Positions 22,125 through 34,300 of a stretch of 64,000 nucleotides of DNA are shown piece by piece (the stretch's first letter is position 1; the number at the start of each line of letters is the position of its first letter). A program made the translations under genes and the position numbers. Source of the stretch: Ceratodon purpureus (taxonomy: Eukaryota; Streptophyta; Bryopsida; Pseudoditrichales; Ditrichaceae); assembly GCA_014871385.1 (NCBI GenBank), contig CM026428.1, positions 1,399,088-1,463,087 on the forward strand. Reading direction: 5' to 3'. The notes beneath the pieces are model-generated. The model saw only the letters and a list, made by a program, of their open reading frames with translations. It did not search any database and was not told the origin of the DNA.

Positions 22125-22752
22125 CCTCTTGAACCTCGCAGTCCTGCCAATAGAATCCGCTCCGGCCCCCATCCCCATATGGTTTACCAAATAATTTTCG
22201 CACCCTGTCCGCGGAGACTGACCCGCGACGGAAGTGGTGGGGATTATCTCCATCGTTGGAGAGTCCATACTCTGTTGCGAAATCCACCTTCTTCAACTCC
22301 CGCGGAGGCTTCTTCAACCTGTCAATCTCTTCGTCAACATCCTCTACGCACAGGAAGGCCTTCTCGGACCGCATACTCCCCTTCCCCTTCTTCTTCGCTG
22401 TAGACTTCAAACCTGCAGCTGCCTCTCCCTCCTCCTCGTCCCGGCTTGGTGCTCGTTGTCGCATCGCTCCTCCTGCCTTCGTCGGCATTGGTGTTGCTCC
22501 TTCTCTCACCTCGTCCCGGCCTCGCTTTCCTTCTGCTTGTCTCCCCTTCTTCCGAATCTCCTCGGCAGCAGGCTCCTCCGTGGATGTCCGTCCTCTAGCT
22601 GTCGACCCTCGTGCCTTCTTCCGCGGACCCTCCTGTCCAGCTTCGTCCTCATCGCTCCCCGCATTTCGACTCCTTCTCTCTTGCGCTCCCTTACTTCGGC
22701 CCTTCCGCGCACTGTCCCTGTCTCCAGAGCGTGCGCTCTGGCTGCGTTCCAT
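22125..22752 (-). pseudogene. 5' part of the coiled-coil/RING-family gene split by the retrotransposon
   Basis: The minus-strand frame starts at ATG 22752 (MERSQSARSGD). It encodes about 120 residues of Arg/Lys/Glu-rich disordered sequence, then a domain with KKVDFATEYGLSN and VRKLFGKPYG that parallels the protein at 3179-4720. The frame is interrupted by the LTR at 22124 and resumes at 196 on the other side. Whether this is a host gene or a gene of an older copy of the same DNA transposon family cannot be told: I found no matching inverted end on the right side. Confidence 0.75.
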
Positions 22753-25603
22753 CCCTGCCCCGGCCCCCACCTGCCAATCCCGAGCTACTATCACTGCCAC
22801 CCTCAGTGCACCTTCACGGCGCCAACACAAGCTTGAACTGACCCTAAACCTAAAACCCTCAAACCCCAAGCTCACGAACCCCCCGTAGAAACCCACATTA
22901 CAGCAAACACATTGTGCCCTACCAATCTCCACTAGCCATCTCTGGTTCAAGCGATTTTTGTCAGAGTCCACAAGCATGGCTCCCAACGACCCCCAACTCC
23001 AGAGGTGCGAGACGAAGGTCACCCCCGACCACCGGTCACCCACCAACTGAACAACCTATACACCACCGCCCACCGGTCGATCCTACATTCTCCGTCGATG
23101 GTAACTGGTGACCGCCGGTCACTCTGGTGAGTAATCACTTCCCGCCGTTCCTAAGCCGTCACTTCAAACACTTCCACTTATCATTGCGTGGGAACATTAA
23201 TTCACATTTGGTGGTATACTCCCACACTTAATTCTCTCCTATCCTTAACCAGACTAGTTTACTTAATTACCATTCTCAAAAAAATCCCTAAAAAATTAAA
23301 AAATCCCCAAAAAAATGTTTGTATGTTTAAACGGACATGTGAAGCTTTAAATAAATTATCCTTGTTTTCACAATGACATTATACACTATGGTGAGGGTTT
23401 CCAAGAATAACAAAATATATACTGCACATAATCAAAATATCATAAGTAGATCGCCACTAGAATGCATGAGGAAATCTCTTTCAGTATTATTTTCTTCTTA
23501 GAATTAAATTTGTCTAAGAACTTTAAAAAAAAAAAAAAAAAACTAAAAAACATTTTCAAGTGAAATTTGTTCATCATCCCTTTAATTTTTTATTTCTTTC
23601 TTTTTTATGAAAATGAAATTCAGCTATCTAAATTGTTACACCAATGCGTACCGCTTTTAATTAAAATAACTTGAAATAGCCTTAAATGAAAACCAACTAA
23701 AATACATTTACTTCACTTTGATTTCACAATTACGCCACTCTTCAAGTAACTTCTCATGTGGTCCTTAAAAGAACGTTGATTTTTTTTAATAAAAATGAAC
23801 AACATATATAAAGTAACTTCTACAATATCTTCCACTTTCGTCCTTGAAGAAATGTCCTTCTTCATTTCTTCCGCTTCTGCTTTTTCTTTTATTGTTTCAT
23901 AATTTATTTAAAGAGGGGATGAAATGATGTTCATCTATTATTTGTTCTAATTTATTTTTTCTCCCTTCTTATAGTACTATATCATCATATTTGTTTATTT
24001 TTTTCTATCTCTCTAGTATTATTTTTCTTTTCTCATCTTTCTAAATTTATTTTCCATTTGTCCTTTTAAATTACCATATTCCATATTTGTTTACTCTTTT
24101 TTATCCTTCTATTTATATTATTTTTTCCTTTATTTTTTTTCTTCTATTGTTTTTCTTCTATTGTTTTTCTTTTATTTCTTTTCTTCCTTCATCTTTCACC
24201 ATATTCCATATTTGTTTCCGCAAGTGAAAGGGATAAATGAAAAATAAAAATGGAAATGTAAAAAAAAAAAGATTATAACGGGGATGAAATTGAGAGTGAA
24301 CAATGGGAGTGGAAGGGATGAATGAAAGGAGTGGAGGAAATTGAAAAAATAAATAAAATGGAAGACAATGGAGATGTAAATGAAGAAGAAAAGTGCAAGT
24401 GGAAGGGATAAATGAAAGATTAAAATGGAAATGGAAAAAATAAAATAAAATAGAAGACAATGGAGATGAAAATGAAGAAGAAAAGTGCAAGTGGAAGGGA
24501 TAGATGAAAAATTAAAATAAAAATGGAAAAAAAAAAACAAGATTATTATAGAGATGCAATTGAGACCAAATAGTGGGAGTGGAAGGGATAAATGAAAATA
24601 GTGGAGGAAATGGAAAAGATGAAAGGAATACAATAGAGATGTAAATGAAGAAGAAAAGCGTAAGTGGAAGAGATAAATGAAAAATAAAATAGAAATGGAA
24701 AAATAAAATAAAAAATTATAATCAGGATGAAAATGAGAGTGAAAAGTGGTAGTGGAAGGGATAAATGAAAAGAGTGGATGGAAAGGGAAAAAAATTAAGG
24801 GGAAGAAAATTTGATGTTCATATACTAATTTTTTAAATTGCACCTTCTATTATTCAAAACTCAAAATAGCTCTTGCCAAAAAAATGTAAAAAACAAAAAA
24901 TAAACATACTATATTCAGTAATTTCTATGGCATTTTCCTAGTTTATTTTTAAGATGCCAAATTAGGAACATTGTATAATTCTTAAATAAAAAATGTATAA
25001 AAAATCAATAGTGATCGTTTTCAATTTATATCTTATGATTGTATTAAAAAGAGGATCATATTAGAGCCATACTATAATTTAAATGAAAACAGTTTGTATA
25101 GTATTTTGGAATGCTTCAACAAACCAATCACTTGACTGAACTAGGCTTCATCCGAAGTTCATCTAAAAAAATCCAGAAGTCCACACAACTCCATAGCTTT
25201 CAGACGCTTAACAAATATACAATTTACAGGAGCACGATGATACCACATTACATGGATGATGGGCAACGTCGTTGGAATTGAACTAGGATGCTGTGTGATT
25301 CAATCAAGTCTAGATCCTGCCGCCGAGGCTGGACATCAATTCCCGCCAGTGTATGTATTTGAATTCTGCCACATGTCGAGTCGAGAACAGCTGGCCCACA
25401 TGGATCTCAATCAAAGGGAATCCTTAGTGTCAGAGCTCGCTATTTTGATTGGCTCATCCAAATCGCCGAATCCCTCCTCCTGCATGGAATTTGAACGGCT
25501 CAGATTGAGTTAGGCAGAGTACTTATTGTACACTTAAGTACTCAAAGGTCCCAATGGTACAATATAGTTTTGCCAAAACTGCACTACCTCTAGTGTACTC
25601 TCA
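22753..25603. other. AT-rich intergenic region without supported genes
   Basis: It contains A/T homopolymers and a change from pyrimidine-rich (about 23840-24190) to purine-rich sequence (24200-24790). The open frames here are artefacts of composition. Sequence 25250-25510 is less AT-rich and has a short open frame without recognisable similarity. Confidence 0.6.
24200..24790 (+). repeat. Purine-rich degenerate tandem repeat
   Basis: Repeated variants of gtggaagggataaatgaaaa and aatggagatgaaaatgaag at irregular spacing of roughly 90-130 bp. Nearly all bases are A or G, apart from scattered T. Confidence 0.75.
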
Positions 25604-25838
25604 CCCCCATGTTGGAGTTGAGTGTGGCCGTTGGAGTGGAGCAGGTCGCCCCTGTTGGGTGGAGGTGCAACCCTCCCCCCGCGAGGGAGAGCCAAAGCCT
25701 TCTATCCACCAACGCGAGAGAGAGGCTAGTTTAGTACTTAGATACGATTACATTAAGATTGCAAACGTCGAAACGTGTGAAACTTAGCGCATTCAAGAAT
25801 TTGCTTGAAAAAACTCTAACGGGTTGAGGGCCTATTAC

Positions 25839-25911
25839 CGCCGACCGTGGGACTCGAACCCACGACCACGTGGTTAAAAGCCACGCGCTCTACCAACTGA
25901 GCTAGGTCGGC
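25839..25911 (-). tRNA. tRNA-Lys(UUU), array copy 1
   Basis: A 73-nt cloverleaf on the minus strand. The acceptor stem GCCGACC pairs with GGTCGGC, with discriminator G. The D arm is GCTCAGTTGGTAGAGC. The anticodon stem CGTGG/CCACG holds loop CTTTTAA, with anticodon UUU at 25878-25876. The T arm contains GGTTCGAACCC. No intron. A T6 polymerase III terminator lies 25 nt downstream (25813-25808). Confidence 0.97.
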
Positions 25912-26809
25912 CTCGACCAATCACAGTGTCGCATTCCCGATCACGCCCTGATTTTTCGGAGTCACATGTTGAGAAAACCTGATTATTGTAAGAATTTATT
26001 TTGAAAACGTCAACCCAGTTATGATAAAGGGTCTCGGGCGTTTGGTGGCGCTTGATCGGGCGCATAACCTCACTACGAAGAAGGAGAGTGCACAATCTAG
26101 TCTCATGAGCTAACTCCGCTGAGTAACCACCTCCACCAGCGTCCATCTTCAAAAGTCGCAGAAGCACGCCACAGCTCCAAAGATTCTAGTGACTAGCTTC
26201 CTTGGAGTAGCACCCAACACCACATGAACAAAGATCAAACGAAGTACAGCAAGAAGAGACTGCATCCACGCTCCATGTGGAGGCGCCGTGCGGCTGCCTA
26301 AACGAGAGTGACCTCCTCCACGCACTCCGTCGCTTGAGCAAGGATCCGTCCTCCGAGACTCGATGAGACTCAACACAACTGCTGAGCGTGCTGCTAACAT
26401 AACTGGCCGTGAAATGCACTACTTCTAGTTATAGGAATCAAACTGTAATTTTAGACCTTGCATCAACAAGAGCAGGAAGGAAGTTGTACCACAAATAGAG
26501 TCAGCTATCAACTACCTAAGAAGCCGTAAAACTAGACCTTTAGCTACAAAGAGGAACATGATTAAAAGAGGAACACCCCATGTTGGAGTTGAGTGTGGCC
26601 GTTGGAGTGGAGCAGGTCGCCCCTGTTGGGTGGAGGTGCAACCCTCCCCCCGCGAGGGAGAGCCGAAGCCTTCTATCCACCAACGCGAGAGAGAGGCTAG
26701 TTTAGTACTTAGATACGATTACATTAAGATTGCAAACGTCGAAACGTGTGAAACTTAGCGCATTCAAGAATTTGCTTGAAAAAACTCTAACGGGTTGAGG
26801 GCCTATTAC

Positions 26810-26882
26810 CGCCGACCGTGGGACTCGAACCCACGACCACGTGGTTAAAAGCCACGCGCTCTACCAACTGAGCTAGGTCGGC
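26810..26882 (-). tRNA. tRNA-Lys(UUU), array copy 2
   Basis: Identical to copy 1, exactly 971 bp away, with the same T6 terminator. It lies in a type B unit. Confidence 0.97.
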
Positions 26883-27780
26883 CTCGACCAATCACAGTGT
26901 CGCATTCCCGATCACGCCCTGATTTTTCGGAGTCACATGTTGAGAAAACCTGATTATTGTAAGAATTTATTTTGAAAACGTCAACCCAGTTATGATAAAG
27001 GGTCTCGGGCGTTTGGTGGCGCTTGATCGGGCGCATAACCTCACTACGAAGAAGGAGAGTGCACAATCTAGTCTCATGAGCTAACGCCGCTGAGTAACCA
27101 CCTCCACCAGCGTCCATCTTCAAAAGTCGCAGAAGCACGCCACAGCTCCAAAGATTCTAGTGACTAGCTTCCTTGGAGTAGCACCCAACACCACATGAAC
27201 AAAGATCAAACGAAGTACAGCAAGAAGAAACTGCATCCACGCTCCATGTGGAGGCGCCGTGCGGCTGCCTAAACGAGAGTGACCTCCTCCACGCACTCCG
27301 TCGCTTGAGCAAGGATCCGTCCTCCGAGACTCGATGAGACTCAACACAACTGCTGAGCGTGCTGCTAACATAACTGGCCGTGAAATGCACTACTTCTAGT
27401 TATAGGAATCAAACTGTAATTTTAGACCTTGCATCAACAAGAGCAGGAAGGAAGTTGTACCACAAATAGAGTCAGCTATCAACTACCTAAGAAGCCGTAA
27501 AACTAGACCTTTAGCTACAAAGAGGAACATGATTAAAAGAGGAACACCCCATGTTGGAGTTGAGTGTGGCCGTTGGAGTGGAGCAGGTCGCCCCTGTTGG
27601 GTGGAGGTGCAACCCTCCCCCCGCGAGGGAGAGCCGAAGCCTTCTATCCACCAACGCGAGAGAGAGGCTAGTTTAGTACTTAGATACGATTACATTAAGA
27701 TTGCAAACGTCGAAACGTGTGAAACTTAGCGCATTCAAGAATTTGCTTGAAAAAACTCTAACGGGTTGAGGGCCTATTAC

Positions 27781-27853
27781 CGCCGACCGTGGGACTCGAA
27801 CCCACGACCACGTGGTTAAAAGCCACGCGCTCTACCAACTGAGCTAGGTCGGC
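27781..27853 (-). tRNA. tRNA-Lys(UUU), array copy 3
   Basis: Identical cloverleaf and terminator, in a type A unit. Confidence 0.97.
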
Positions 27854-28751
27854 CTCGACCAATCACAGTGTCGCATTCCCGATCACGCCCTGATTTTTCG
27901 GAGTCACATGTTGAGAAAACCTGATTATTGTAAGAATTTATTTTGAAAACGTCAACCCAGTTATGATAAAGGGTCTCGGGCGTTTGGTGGCGCTTGATCG
28001 GGCGCATAACCTCACTACGAAGAAGGAGAGTGCACAATCTAGTCTCATGAGCTAACTCCGCTGAGTAACCACCTCCACCAGCGTCCATCTTCAAAAGTCG
28101 CAGAAGCACGCCACAGCTCCAAAGATTCTAGTGACTAGCTTCCTTGGAGTAGCACCCAACACCACATGAACAAAGATCAAACGAAGTACAGCAAGAAGAG
28201 ACTGCATCCACGCTCCATGTGGAGGCGCCGTGCGGCTGCCTAAACGAGAGTGACCTCCTCCACGCACTCCGTCGCTTGAGCAAGGATCCGTCCTCCGAGA
28301 CTCGATGAGACTCAACACAACTGCTGAGCGTGCTGCTAACATAACTGGCCGTGAAATGCACTACTTCTAGTTATAGGAATCAAACTGTAATTTTAGACCT
28401 TGCATCAACAAGAGCAGGAAGGAAGTTGTACCACAAATAGAGTCAGCTATCAACTACCTAAGAAGCCGTAAAACTAGACCTTTAGCTACAAAGAGGAACA
28501 TGATTAAAAGAGGAACACCCCATGTTGGAGTTGAGTGTGGCCGTTGGAGTGGAGCAGGTCGCCCCTGTTGGGTGGAGGTGCAACCCTCCCCCCGCGAGGG
28601 AGAGCCGAAGCCTTCTATCCACCAACGCGAGAGAGAGGCTAGTTTAGTACTTAGATACGATTACATTAAGATTGCAAACGTCGAAACGTGTGAAACTTAG
28701 CGCATTCAAGAATTTGCTTGAAAAAACTCTAACGGGTTGAGGGCCTATTAC

Positions 28752-28824
28752 CGCCGACCGTGGGACTCGAACCCACGACCACGTGGTTAAAAGCCACGCG
28801 CTCTACCAACTGAGCTAGGTCGGC
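28752..28824 (-). tRNA. tRNA-Lys(UUU), array copy 4
   Basis: Identical cloverleaf and terminator, in the type B unit that the MULE splits about 540 bp upstream of the tRNA (in tRNA orientation). Confidence 0.97.
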
Positions 28825-29368
28825 CTCGACCAATCACAGTGTCGCATTCCCGATCACGCCCTGATTTTTCGGAGTCACATGTTGAGAAAACCTGATTATT
28901 GTAAGAATTTATTTTGAAAACGTCAACCCAGTTATGATAAAGGGTCTCGGGCGTTTGGTGGCGCTTGATCGGGCGCATAACCTCACTACGAAGAAGGAGA
29001 GTGCACAATCTAGTCTCATGAGCTAACGCCGCTGAGTAACCACCTCCACCAGCGTCCATCTTCAAAAGTCGCAGAAGCACGCCACAGCTCCAAAGATTCT
29101 AGTGACTAGCTTCCTTGGAGTAGCACCCAACACCACATGAACAAAGATCAAACGAAGTACAGCAAGAAGAAACTGCATCCACGCTCCATGTGGAGGCGCC
29201 GTGCGGCTGCCTAAACGAGAGTGACCTCCTCCACGCACTCCGTCGCTTGAGCAAGGATCCGTCCTCCGAGACTCGATGAGACTCAACACAACTGCTGAGC
29301 GTGCTGCTAACATAACTGGCCGTGAAATGCACTACTTCTAGTTATAGGAATCAAACTGTAATTTTAGA

Positions 29369-29584
29369 GGACGTAGCTTGTACGTGAGCGGAGAGCGCAG
29401 AGCGGAGAGCGGTGAGCGCAGATTTGGAGAGCGGAGAGCACAGAGTGGGGGACAGAACCTAAAAATAGCACTTTTTTTACTAAAAATAAAATATAAAATT
29501 AGAAGATTCGAATATTCTCAGTATATTTTTGGGAAAACACTAATTTTAGTAATTTTATTGACCCTATAACCGTGGAATAATTAC
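29369..29584 (+). repeat. Left terminal inverted repeat of the MULE
   Basis: The first about 70 bp match the right end closely from position 12 on (gtacgtgagcggagagcg, then ggagagcggtgagcgcag). An inner block (gaccctataaccgtggaa) at 29560-29577 also matches the right end. Between these blocks the sequences have diverged. The GAGAGCG motif is repeated several times. Confidence 0.85.
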
Positions 29585-29879
29585 AGTGTTTTCATTGAAT
29601 TTGTAGTTCGTTTTCTCTTTTTTTTGATGATTAATTTTTTAACGTGCACCAATTACTATGCTCCAGCTCCTTCTAACTAGTTTAGGCATAGATTAATTCC
29701 CCTTATCTCCTCAAATTTATACGCAAGTTACAGCTAAAAATGTATTGGTATTAAAGCTCTTAAGAGGGATAAAGTAACATTTAATATCGTAACACTTTCT
29801 TAACATTGTTAGAAATCATCCGCCATTGTCTACATGGTTTATTTCTTTTATTTTTCATATTAACTTCCATTACTCTATC

Positions 29880-30345
29880 TATCTTTCCTTTCCTTTAATT
29901 CTCTTTCATTTTATTTTCTCTTTCATTTTATTTTTTCTTTCATTTTATTTTTTCTTTCATTTTATTTTCTCTTTCATTTTATTTTCTTTTTCATTTTATT
30001 TTCTCTTTCATTTTATTCTCTCTTTCATTTTATTTTCTCTTTCATTTTATTTTCTCTTTCATTTTATTTTCTCTTTCATTTTATTTTCTCTTTCATTATA
30101 ATTTCTCTTTCATTTTATTTTCCTTTTCATTTTATTTTCTCTTTCATTTTATTTTGTCTTTCATTTTATTCTCTCTTTCATTTTATTGTCTCATTCATTT
30201 TATTTTCTCATTCATTTTATTTTCTCATTCATATTATTTTCTCATTCATTTTATTTTGTCTTTCATTTTATTTTCTCTTTCATTTTATTTTCTCTTTCAT
30301 TTTATTTTGTCTTTCATTTTATTTTCTCTTTCATTTTCTTAGTCG
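29880..30345 (+). repeat. 17-bp pyrimidine-rich tandem repeat in the MULE
   Basis: About 26 copies of tctctttcattttattt with single-base variants, such as tcattcatt and tgtctttc. Long open frames of Phe, Leu and Ser here are artefacts. Confidence 0.9.
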
Positions 30346-30641
30346 CCTTCATATTATTTTCAACCTTAATATTTATTTTTGCTTTTTTTCCTTTTAGCTT
30401 TTATAATTATTTTTTAATTTTTTTTATTATTTTTTAATTTTAAAAGGTAAATGACTTCTGCTCAACCCTCATCCTTTTCCATTCAGTTGAGGAAGATGCA
30501 ACTTTCAAATGAATGAATATCCGATTTTCAAGGGCGCCAAGCATCTCCTTCACGGATATTTAAGTTAGGATTATGGAATGTCTCTTCCTCTTTTCTGTTG
30601 GTGTTTTGTGAAGCTCTTTTCCGTACTGCGGGACAGCAGTT

Positions 30642-31103
30642 ATGGAAGACGTCAGAGATATTGTTGTTTCACTTGCTGACGATCTTGGTCCATTTCAACC
30701 ATATGTTGATGTCCAGGACGAAGAAGAGGTGATGGCCAGCAGCCAAGGGCGTCCTTTAACAACGGATGTTGACGTGCAACCGGATGTTAGAGCTGACCCT
30801 CCACGTTCAGAAAATTCGGATGATATCAGAGTGCAGGAGGAGGACGCAGATGTGCCTTTGCAACCTCATGCATACTCCAAGGTTGGAAAGATCCCAAGGG
30901 GAACCTATTCCAGGGAATCAGTGAATCGGAGGCGGGGAGGTGGGCCATTGCTGAAACGTTCATACCAAGGACACTTGCCAAGTGTGGGAACGAAGGTGAA
31001 CGCAAATGTAGTTTGTCCTGCAGTACAGTCAGAGGTTCGCAGCCTTGCTGATAGTGTAGTGGGCAACCCTAAACGTGTTAGGTTCGAAGATTATGACATC
31101 TAA
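30642..31103 (+). CDS. Hypothetical acidic MULE-borne protein, 153 residues
   Basis: An intact frame starting MEDVRDIVVS. The N-terminal half is acidic and probably disordered; the C-terminal half is basic (NRRRGGGPLLKRSYQ). Near the end is KRVRFEDYD, which fits the short RVxF protein phosphatase 1 docking consensus, though this could be chance. No domain is recognised. It lies between the left inverted repeat and the 3' end of the convergent transposase gene, a position typical of MULE accessory genes. Whether it is a complete gene or an exon is unclear. Confidence 0.5.
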   Translation: MEDVRDIVVSLADDLGPFQPYVDVQDEEEVMASSQGRPLTTDVDVQPDVRADPPRSENSDDIRVQEEDADVPLQPHAYSKVGKIPRGTYSRESVNRRRGGGPLLKRSYQGHLPSVGTKVNANVVCPAVQSEVRSLADSVVGNPKRVRFEDYDI

Positions 31104-31345
31104 TAACAAGTATATGTTTGCTGTAATAAAGGGTACATGTCAAGGGATACGATGTATATAGTGCACTTGTTCAAGATAGAATGTATTGAAATAGAGTGCA
31201 ATCAATGTGAACGACAAAGCCTTTATAATGAAAAAGTCAATACAGCTTCTGTATTGCTGACTCAGAACATGCGATATTACTAAAATCATTCACTACATGA
31301 TCAATGGCCAATGTGGAAATGGCAGTTCCGAAGAAGGAGTGCTAC

Positions 31346-34300
31346 CTACTTCTTCGCCAAGGGGTGACGCAAGATTCCAGTCTCTAGGAGTAGCTTGACC
31401 TCGTTAAAGCTGAAGGTAGGCGCATGGATGAAAAGCTCGGCTTCGGGATCACGGTTGCAGACCTTCAAGAGTATGTAGTAGAGGTGCTTACAATACGTGA
31501 ACTGAGTCCTGCCTTTGAACGTAGTCATCGTCTTCTTGAATGCTGGGCAAGTGCAACCAGGGTAAGAACTGATGGTAATCTGGTAACGTGTGATGTGAGG
31601 AGCGACGCCCGAATCCAGCCCAATGATGCAACCGTGGCCCGGCTCAGGTATCATGGTGACGGAACGGAGGCGCGCTTTGAGAGACTCGGAGGAGCCCATG
31701 GAGAGTCGCTGCGCCGGATTGGGACGAGTGGCAGTGCGCTTCACCATCTTGCCGTCTCTCTTGCCTGGGTAGCGGTCAGCGTCTGCAGGGACTGGCACCG
31801 AGTTGAGATTTGGAGGGGGCGGGGCAGAGGAGAAGAGGCGTCTTGGGGAGACCGGCTTTTTAGGCGGAAGTTGAAAGCCTGCTGCTTCGAGGGCAAGAAT
31901 CTCAGACAGTTTTAGATTAGTTCCTAGTTTCACTGGCCAGACCTCTGGAATGGAGGGGAATTCCTGGTCCTTTGAGTAGTGCGCTACCCACTTGCGCTTA
32001 GAGCCTTTCACGCAGCGCTCAATATCGTCGAAGCAGAAGAAGAACTCTGTCTTCTCAACAGTGTTCCTGCGATAGTTAGTCCACAGCCCAGTGTAGGTCG
32101 GTGCAGCTGTGCAAAGGGGCCCCCTGACGATTCTCTCAGTGCACTTCTTCTTCGTTTCAGCTCTCTGGGCCCAGCAGCACTTCGCAGAAAGTTTGTGAAG
32201 TCTCGAAATGTGCCACTCCTTCACGTCCACCTTGGTTTCTTCAACCGCGTTGACATGGCGAATGCCGCCCTTGTTCACAGGTGAAGGTAAAGGGGAATCA
32301 ACTTCCTGGGCAGGAGGTTGCGTACATTGTACCTCGGTGTCGTGTTCGGAGTCGTCTTCCACAATGACGGGCATCTGCATAGGGCGAGCCCTGACGGCAC
32401 GTCTTGGGCCTCTTGGGCGTGAGAAGTTTGTCTTGTCCGGGCGATGAGACTCCTCGTCAGCTCCGATGGGGACGTCGGCTTTTCGCTTCTGTGAACCGAA
32501 GACTTCCGCTCCAGGCATGATAGGCTGACGGGTGCGGAACTCATCCGCGCCTCGCATATCGAGCATGGACTTATCGAGCAGTGTAGGATTTCCCCATTTC
32601 TTGGCGTTGCGTTCAGCCATCCGGAGTCTGAGTTCCTTCTTGGACGGTCCTGTTCCGCCGACGTCACCTTTGAGGAATTGGTAGTAGTTAACAACTTGAA
32701 GAAAAGCCCGAACGAAATCGTCCACGGTAGCAACGTAGAGGTCGTTCCCGTGGTTTCCAGAAGCCTGGAGCCACTTGTTGTGAACTGTTTCGGCGAGGTT
32801 ACAGGTGGGCATCTCTGTGAGTTCTTCTTCCGTGAATTTCTGCAATTTTGACAGTAGGTGCCATTAGATTCACGGATTAGAGTTTTGTAGGTGAGGGCTA
32901 CGAAACGAGTATGAAAAACATCAAAACAGAGTTCAGAGATAATACCTCGGTCATGAATCCCCCCCATTGGCGGAAGCGGTGGTGCCAGAATGACAGCCAC
33001 TGATCGAGTTTGATGAGCCCGCTTTCGCCAACGACCCCGGTGGATGCCCACCATGCTCGCAACGCGTGGTACAGAGTTTCCGCCTCTGCCATGCTGGTCG
33101 CATTCTTGTACTGAGTGCACATCTTCTTGTGCTGTTCCCAGAGTTCTTCGGGGAAGTGCTTCTGCGTATACGCCACCATGTTCTGAGTCCAGTGGAACAA
33201 GCACGACCTCTCCCGGTCCTCCATTGGGTCCTCATTGTTCCCATTGCCGTAAAGGATTCGCACTGCATTCCAATTCGCCTGTGCGTTATCCGCCATGAAC
33301 CCCTTGAAGTTCGGCGCTGCAACGCCATTGATCTCCATGACCAGGTTCAGGTTTTTCCAGAAGACGAGCTGGGCGTCCGTGTCCTCGGACTGCATGTCGC
33401 AAGTGGCGATTGTCATCACGCGGCAGTACGTGGCGTCGTACACATGGCACGCCATGGTCGACCAGTCTTTGACGCGTTTTACATGGTCGAACATGATCCA
33501 TGCGTTCTCCAAGTCGCCACCAGCTTGCATTCGGCTGACCAAGTCGACACCACTTCCCGGCCCGACCTCCGACATCTTGAAGAGGAAGACTTTGTCACGC
33601 ATCGATCCCTGACCAGGAAACCTATTCTCCTGGACATACGCCCAGAGACTATTACCACGGAGCTTGGTGATACCGTCCATGATTCCGTACCTTTTGAATT
33701 TTTTGAAGGTGGCGACTTTGTTGCGGATGTTGGGCGACGCCATATCTTTGCATCGATCCAGAACAGGAACCAGCTCCTCCATCGTCAGCTTCCTCGGTGG
33801 TGCATCCTCGGGCTGTAGAAGGTAGCTCCCGATGAGGAGTTTGCTGGCCTCCAGGACAACGGCGCTCTTTGTTGCTTTGTTGTTCATCTCTACCTGCTCT
33901 TCTATTAAGCTACTAATCCTGCTTTAGAGTCTCTGTAGTCTCCAACTTTCACTGGATGATCATGTGTTCCTATGTGAATACAAGCTCTAGTCTGAATCGG
34001 TTTGCCCACAACGTAATAAATCTTAGCCTCGCATGTAGCTACGCATGATGGAGGTTCTTTACATACCTTGCACACTAGCGTGGAGTCAGATGGAGGAGGC
34101 TGGTCCATGAGAAAAGCTTGCAGGGTACAGCCTTCGAACTCAGTCTTGTTAACCTCGAAGATCTTGGGAACACGCTTCAGGAAGTCACACTCCTTGTTGC
34201 TGCAGCGCAGCCATCCGACGCAGATGGAACTTCGAAAAGAGAGTCCGAAGTCGTTCTTGATGTTTGTTGTGATGGTCTTGGTCCACAAGTGTCCGTCGTA

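Larger units (their letters stand above)
25604..29368. repeat. Tandem array of a 971-bp tRNA-Lys unit, units 1-4 (left block)
   Basis: Units start at 25604, 26575, 27546 and 28517; the period is exactly 971 bp. Copies are over 99% identical by eye. Two positions tell types apart: ctaactccgct with gaagagactg (type A: units 1, 3) and ctaacgccgct with gaagaaactg (type B: units 2, 4). Unit 4 is interrupted after 852 bp by the MULE; its remaining 119 bp are at 44534-44652 and the two parts sum to 971. Short open frames in the unit overlap the tRNA and are not supported as genes. Confidence 0.97.

Noticed and set aside
22753..23200. Right inverted end of an older copy of the 8.9-kb transposon family
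   Set aside because: I looked for gggtagatgca and its complement here and found no convincing match, so the outer gene cannot be assigned to a transposon from this window.
24158..24843. Minus-strand frames rich in Phe, Ser, His and Pro
   Set aside because: Artefact of the purine-rich repeat read on the opposite strand.
25839..25911. Idea that the AGCCGAC heptamers derive from the tRNA-Lys acceptor sequence GCCGACC
   Set aside because: Only six or seven bases are shared, the retrotransposon's primer-binding site does not match this tRNA, and no longer tRNA-like match was seen.
29826..30437. Phe/Leu/Ser-rich open frames resembling multi-span membrane proteins
   Set aside because: They are the translation of the 17-bp pyrimidine repeat; all three frames give similar hydrophobic strings.
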